The notes below the pieces were generated by a model that was not told where the DNA came from, made no database searches, and saw only the letters and a list, made by a program, of their open reading frames with translations. Below, piece by piece: positions 62,101 to 64,000 of a DNA stretch of 64,000 nucleotides. This DNA comes from Pithys albifrons albifrons (Eukaryota > Chordata > Aves > Passeriformes > Thamnophilidae), in the NCBI RefSeq assembly GCF_047495875.1, contig NC_092467.1, forward strand, positions 24,695,066-24,759,065. Direction: 5' to 3'. Position 1 is the stretch's first letter. Each line of letters starts with the position of its first letter. Made by a program: the position numbers and the translations under genes.

Positions 62101-64000
62101 TTCACATGCACAATCCTTCACAATAACTTCACTGTGATACAGAAAATTCAAAGAAATCAGAGAAATGTCAAATGAGACTGACTTGCAGATTGAGGGAACC
62201 TGTTTCTGATCTTGGTTGAGATTCCTGAAGAAAGTAACACCTTAGCATGCAGATAAAGTTAAAATTTGTATAATAAAATATGTTATCTCTACCTGCAAGC
62301 CTCACCTTCTCTTTTTGCCTTCTTCACCAACACTTCACATTACACTCGTACGCGTGAAAGCAGCAAGGGCAGCTTCAGCTCTCAAAAGCCAAAAATCTTC
62401 TCCACAGTTAAATCCTCATGTCTTAGCCCTTTTATGGCCCCTGATGTGGAGATTCCCCCATACAGATTTACCTTTCCATGCTGAGCCAGCATGAAGTCAA
62501 TTCAGCGTTAAGTGCAATGTTTCCTCTGTATGTTCTTGCAGATAGAGCAATATTATCCTGTATTAGGGAAGTGGCTGACTATGTTGCTTGAAACATGCCA
62601 AAAGCCATAAGACTATATTGGTTTTCAGACTCCTGCTGTGTTGGCTTGGGCATTTTCTGTTCTCTTCTGTCAAAGTACTCTGTTTTCGGCAGAGATGTCA
62701 GGACACCAATGATCCAATGAAAGAGATCTCCTTAGCATTTATTCTTTAGTATATCTAGACTCTTAATCTCGGGATGGAAAATCTAGTGCTGGAAAAGGGA
62801 GTTAAAAGTGAGGCTGATTTTCTTTATTCTTTTCCTAAGAATATGTGTGTGGTGTTTTTATGGACAGTGGCACTGATTCCAACTTAGATCTTGCACAATC
62901 AGTTAAAATGTCAGTGTGATATACTTTGAGCAGTGTGTGAAATGAGGGATGAATAGGAAAAAAAATCAGACTTCCTCAGCAAGTCACTCCTCAATAGGGA
63001 ATATTCTGAATAAGCCAGATCTGGCCCTTGTTTGTGCTGAAATAATTCCAGGGTACTGTCCTGAAATCAGTGCAGTGGTTCCAACTGCAAAGTCATGTAA
63101 CAATCATCTCAGTCAAGCTGGGGAGCCAATTGCCTCAGGGTGGAGTTAGGCAACTGCCACATTGAGACTCTTTGCATTAAGGTCTGGAGCATCACTGCAG
63201 CTGGATACTGCAACCCATAAGACCCCTCACACCGATGATGTGGGCTGTCCAGGCCTGGGCTTGCTGCTGAACTGGGTTTACTGCCATGAACCCCAAAAGG
63301 CTCAAAGGTGTTGTGGAGATTATATTCTGGACGCAGCAATTGTCCTTCTTCCAGCAAGATCATTCAGCTTAGGGTCCTGTCCAGAAGCTTGACATTCACA
63401 GCAAGGACCCAGTTACAGTGTTCCCAGGGGGTTCTCTATTTCTCTGGCTCCTACCATTCAGATCTGGGATTGTTCTCCACAAGTTGCATCACATAGCTCT
63501 TCCTTCCAGAGCTGACTTTATCAGTCCAGTCCGCAGGAGATGCCCGAGGACCTGTGCACACCAAACATGTACAACAGCTGCCATCTGCTCCCCGTGGGAC
63601 CCTCATCACCCACTTTTATTTCTAGGATCAGCCAATTCTCCCAAACATTTCAACCACCAGTTCACAGTGCTGTGTGACTTCTGCTGTGTCCTGCAATAGT
63701 TGCTATGAGAAGATGGCCCAAAGAAAACAAAAGAAGGAGCCCTATCATCAGACTTCTTCTCCTTTTGCAACCATGGTATTACTTTTTTTCTTTTTAAATT
63801 TTATTTTGCATGTCTGTTGACCTATACTTAACTGTGACTGGATCAAAACCCAACATGAAACGCATATTACTCCAGTGAGGGATTGGTTCCTAGAAACTAC
63901 ATAACTTTTGTACAGTCATCCACCTGTCCCCTTCTAAATTTTTCCAACACACTGGACTTCATCATTTCGATGGTGTGAAAGTTTTTTTCCCCATTCTTAT
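59113..64000. other. Non-coding stretch to the right edge; no gene recognised
   Basis: Contains an A-rich purine run (59555-59590), an exon candidate at 59710-59848 and a possible very old CR1 3' end at about 60724-60765 (GATTCATAGAAGCTAAAGCC), too short to call firmly. A 166-codon plus frame (60996-61496) and a 123-codon minus frame (59757-60128) have no recognisable domain. Confidence 0.55.
59710..59848 (+). other. Weak candidate internal exon, phase-compatible with the left-edge exon
   Basis: A pyrimidine-rich acceptor (TGCACCTTTTTTCAG) ends at 59709 and a donor GTGAGG starts at 59849. The 139 bases hold one base plus 46 open codons; the translation includes SYTGWFETFCTVTGHINDFY and later YGREGSLFWWLHHVF, a composition that looks protein-like. 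Unlike a spurious frame it lacks low-complexity runs. The entry phase fits 1-101, but I recognise no family and the overlapping minus-strand open frame shows the region is simply stop-poor. Confidence 0.18.

Noticed and set aside
1..64000. CRISPR arrays, operons, phage or plasmid modules, or a novel defence-type system
   Set aside because: No regularly spaced direct repeats, no clustered co-directional genes and no ribosome-binding-site pattern; the repeats and composition are those of a vertebrate nuclear genome.

Overview
The window reads as nuclear DNA from a bird. The main evidence is four decayed copies of the CR1 LINE, the dominant avian retrotransposon. One encodes a recognisable piece of the avian-type CR1 reverse transcriptase. 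There are also a few much older amniote relics (MIR-like SINE tails and an ancient sauropsid repeat). No L1, Alu or B1 sequence was seen. Base composition is moderately AT-rich and CpG is scarce outside a few blocks. Open frames are short and scattered over both strands, as expected of vertebrate non-coding DNA.

Only one stretch looks like part of a normal gene: the left edge (1-101, plus strand) is open from the first base and runs into a good splice donor, so it is probably the 3' end of a coding exon of an unidentified gene. If so, much of the window to its right is intron or downstream flank. Four other segments (13505-13644 minus; 43584-43738, 51039-51157 and 59710-59848 plus) have an open frame between a pyrimidine-rich acceptor and a donor, but I recognise none of the peptides and rank them low.

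Layout: 1-101 putative exon end; 0.1-15.4 kb non-coding, with candidate regulatory blocks near 1.3, 7.6 and 8.0 kb and an ancient repeat at 12.1 kb; a minus-strand CR1 at 15.5 kb; CpG-retaining candidate regulatory blocks at 19.8-20.4 and 22.6-22.9 kb; a plus-strand CR1 3' end at 24.3 kb and a MIR-like relic at 25.4 kb; candidate conserved blocks at 28.6, 30.6 and 35.9 kb; ancient repeat at 36.5 kb and a 22-base C run at 37.1 kb; CR1 and MIR-like relics at 38.3-38.8 kb; candidate blocks at 43.1, 46.0 and 49.0 kb; a broken CR1 reverse transcriptase at 49.6-50.06 kb; candidate block at 54.4 kb; a CpG-rich block at 56.2 kb followed by a perfect 26-copy AAGAG array; a MIR-like relic at 57.2 kb; homeodomain/octamer-rich blocks at 58.2-59.1 kb; and nothing recognised to the right end.

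No operon, CRISPR array, RNA gene, intact mobile element or novel multi-gene system was found. The candidate regulatory blocks are judged only from composition and motif content by eye; cross-species alignment would decide them.
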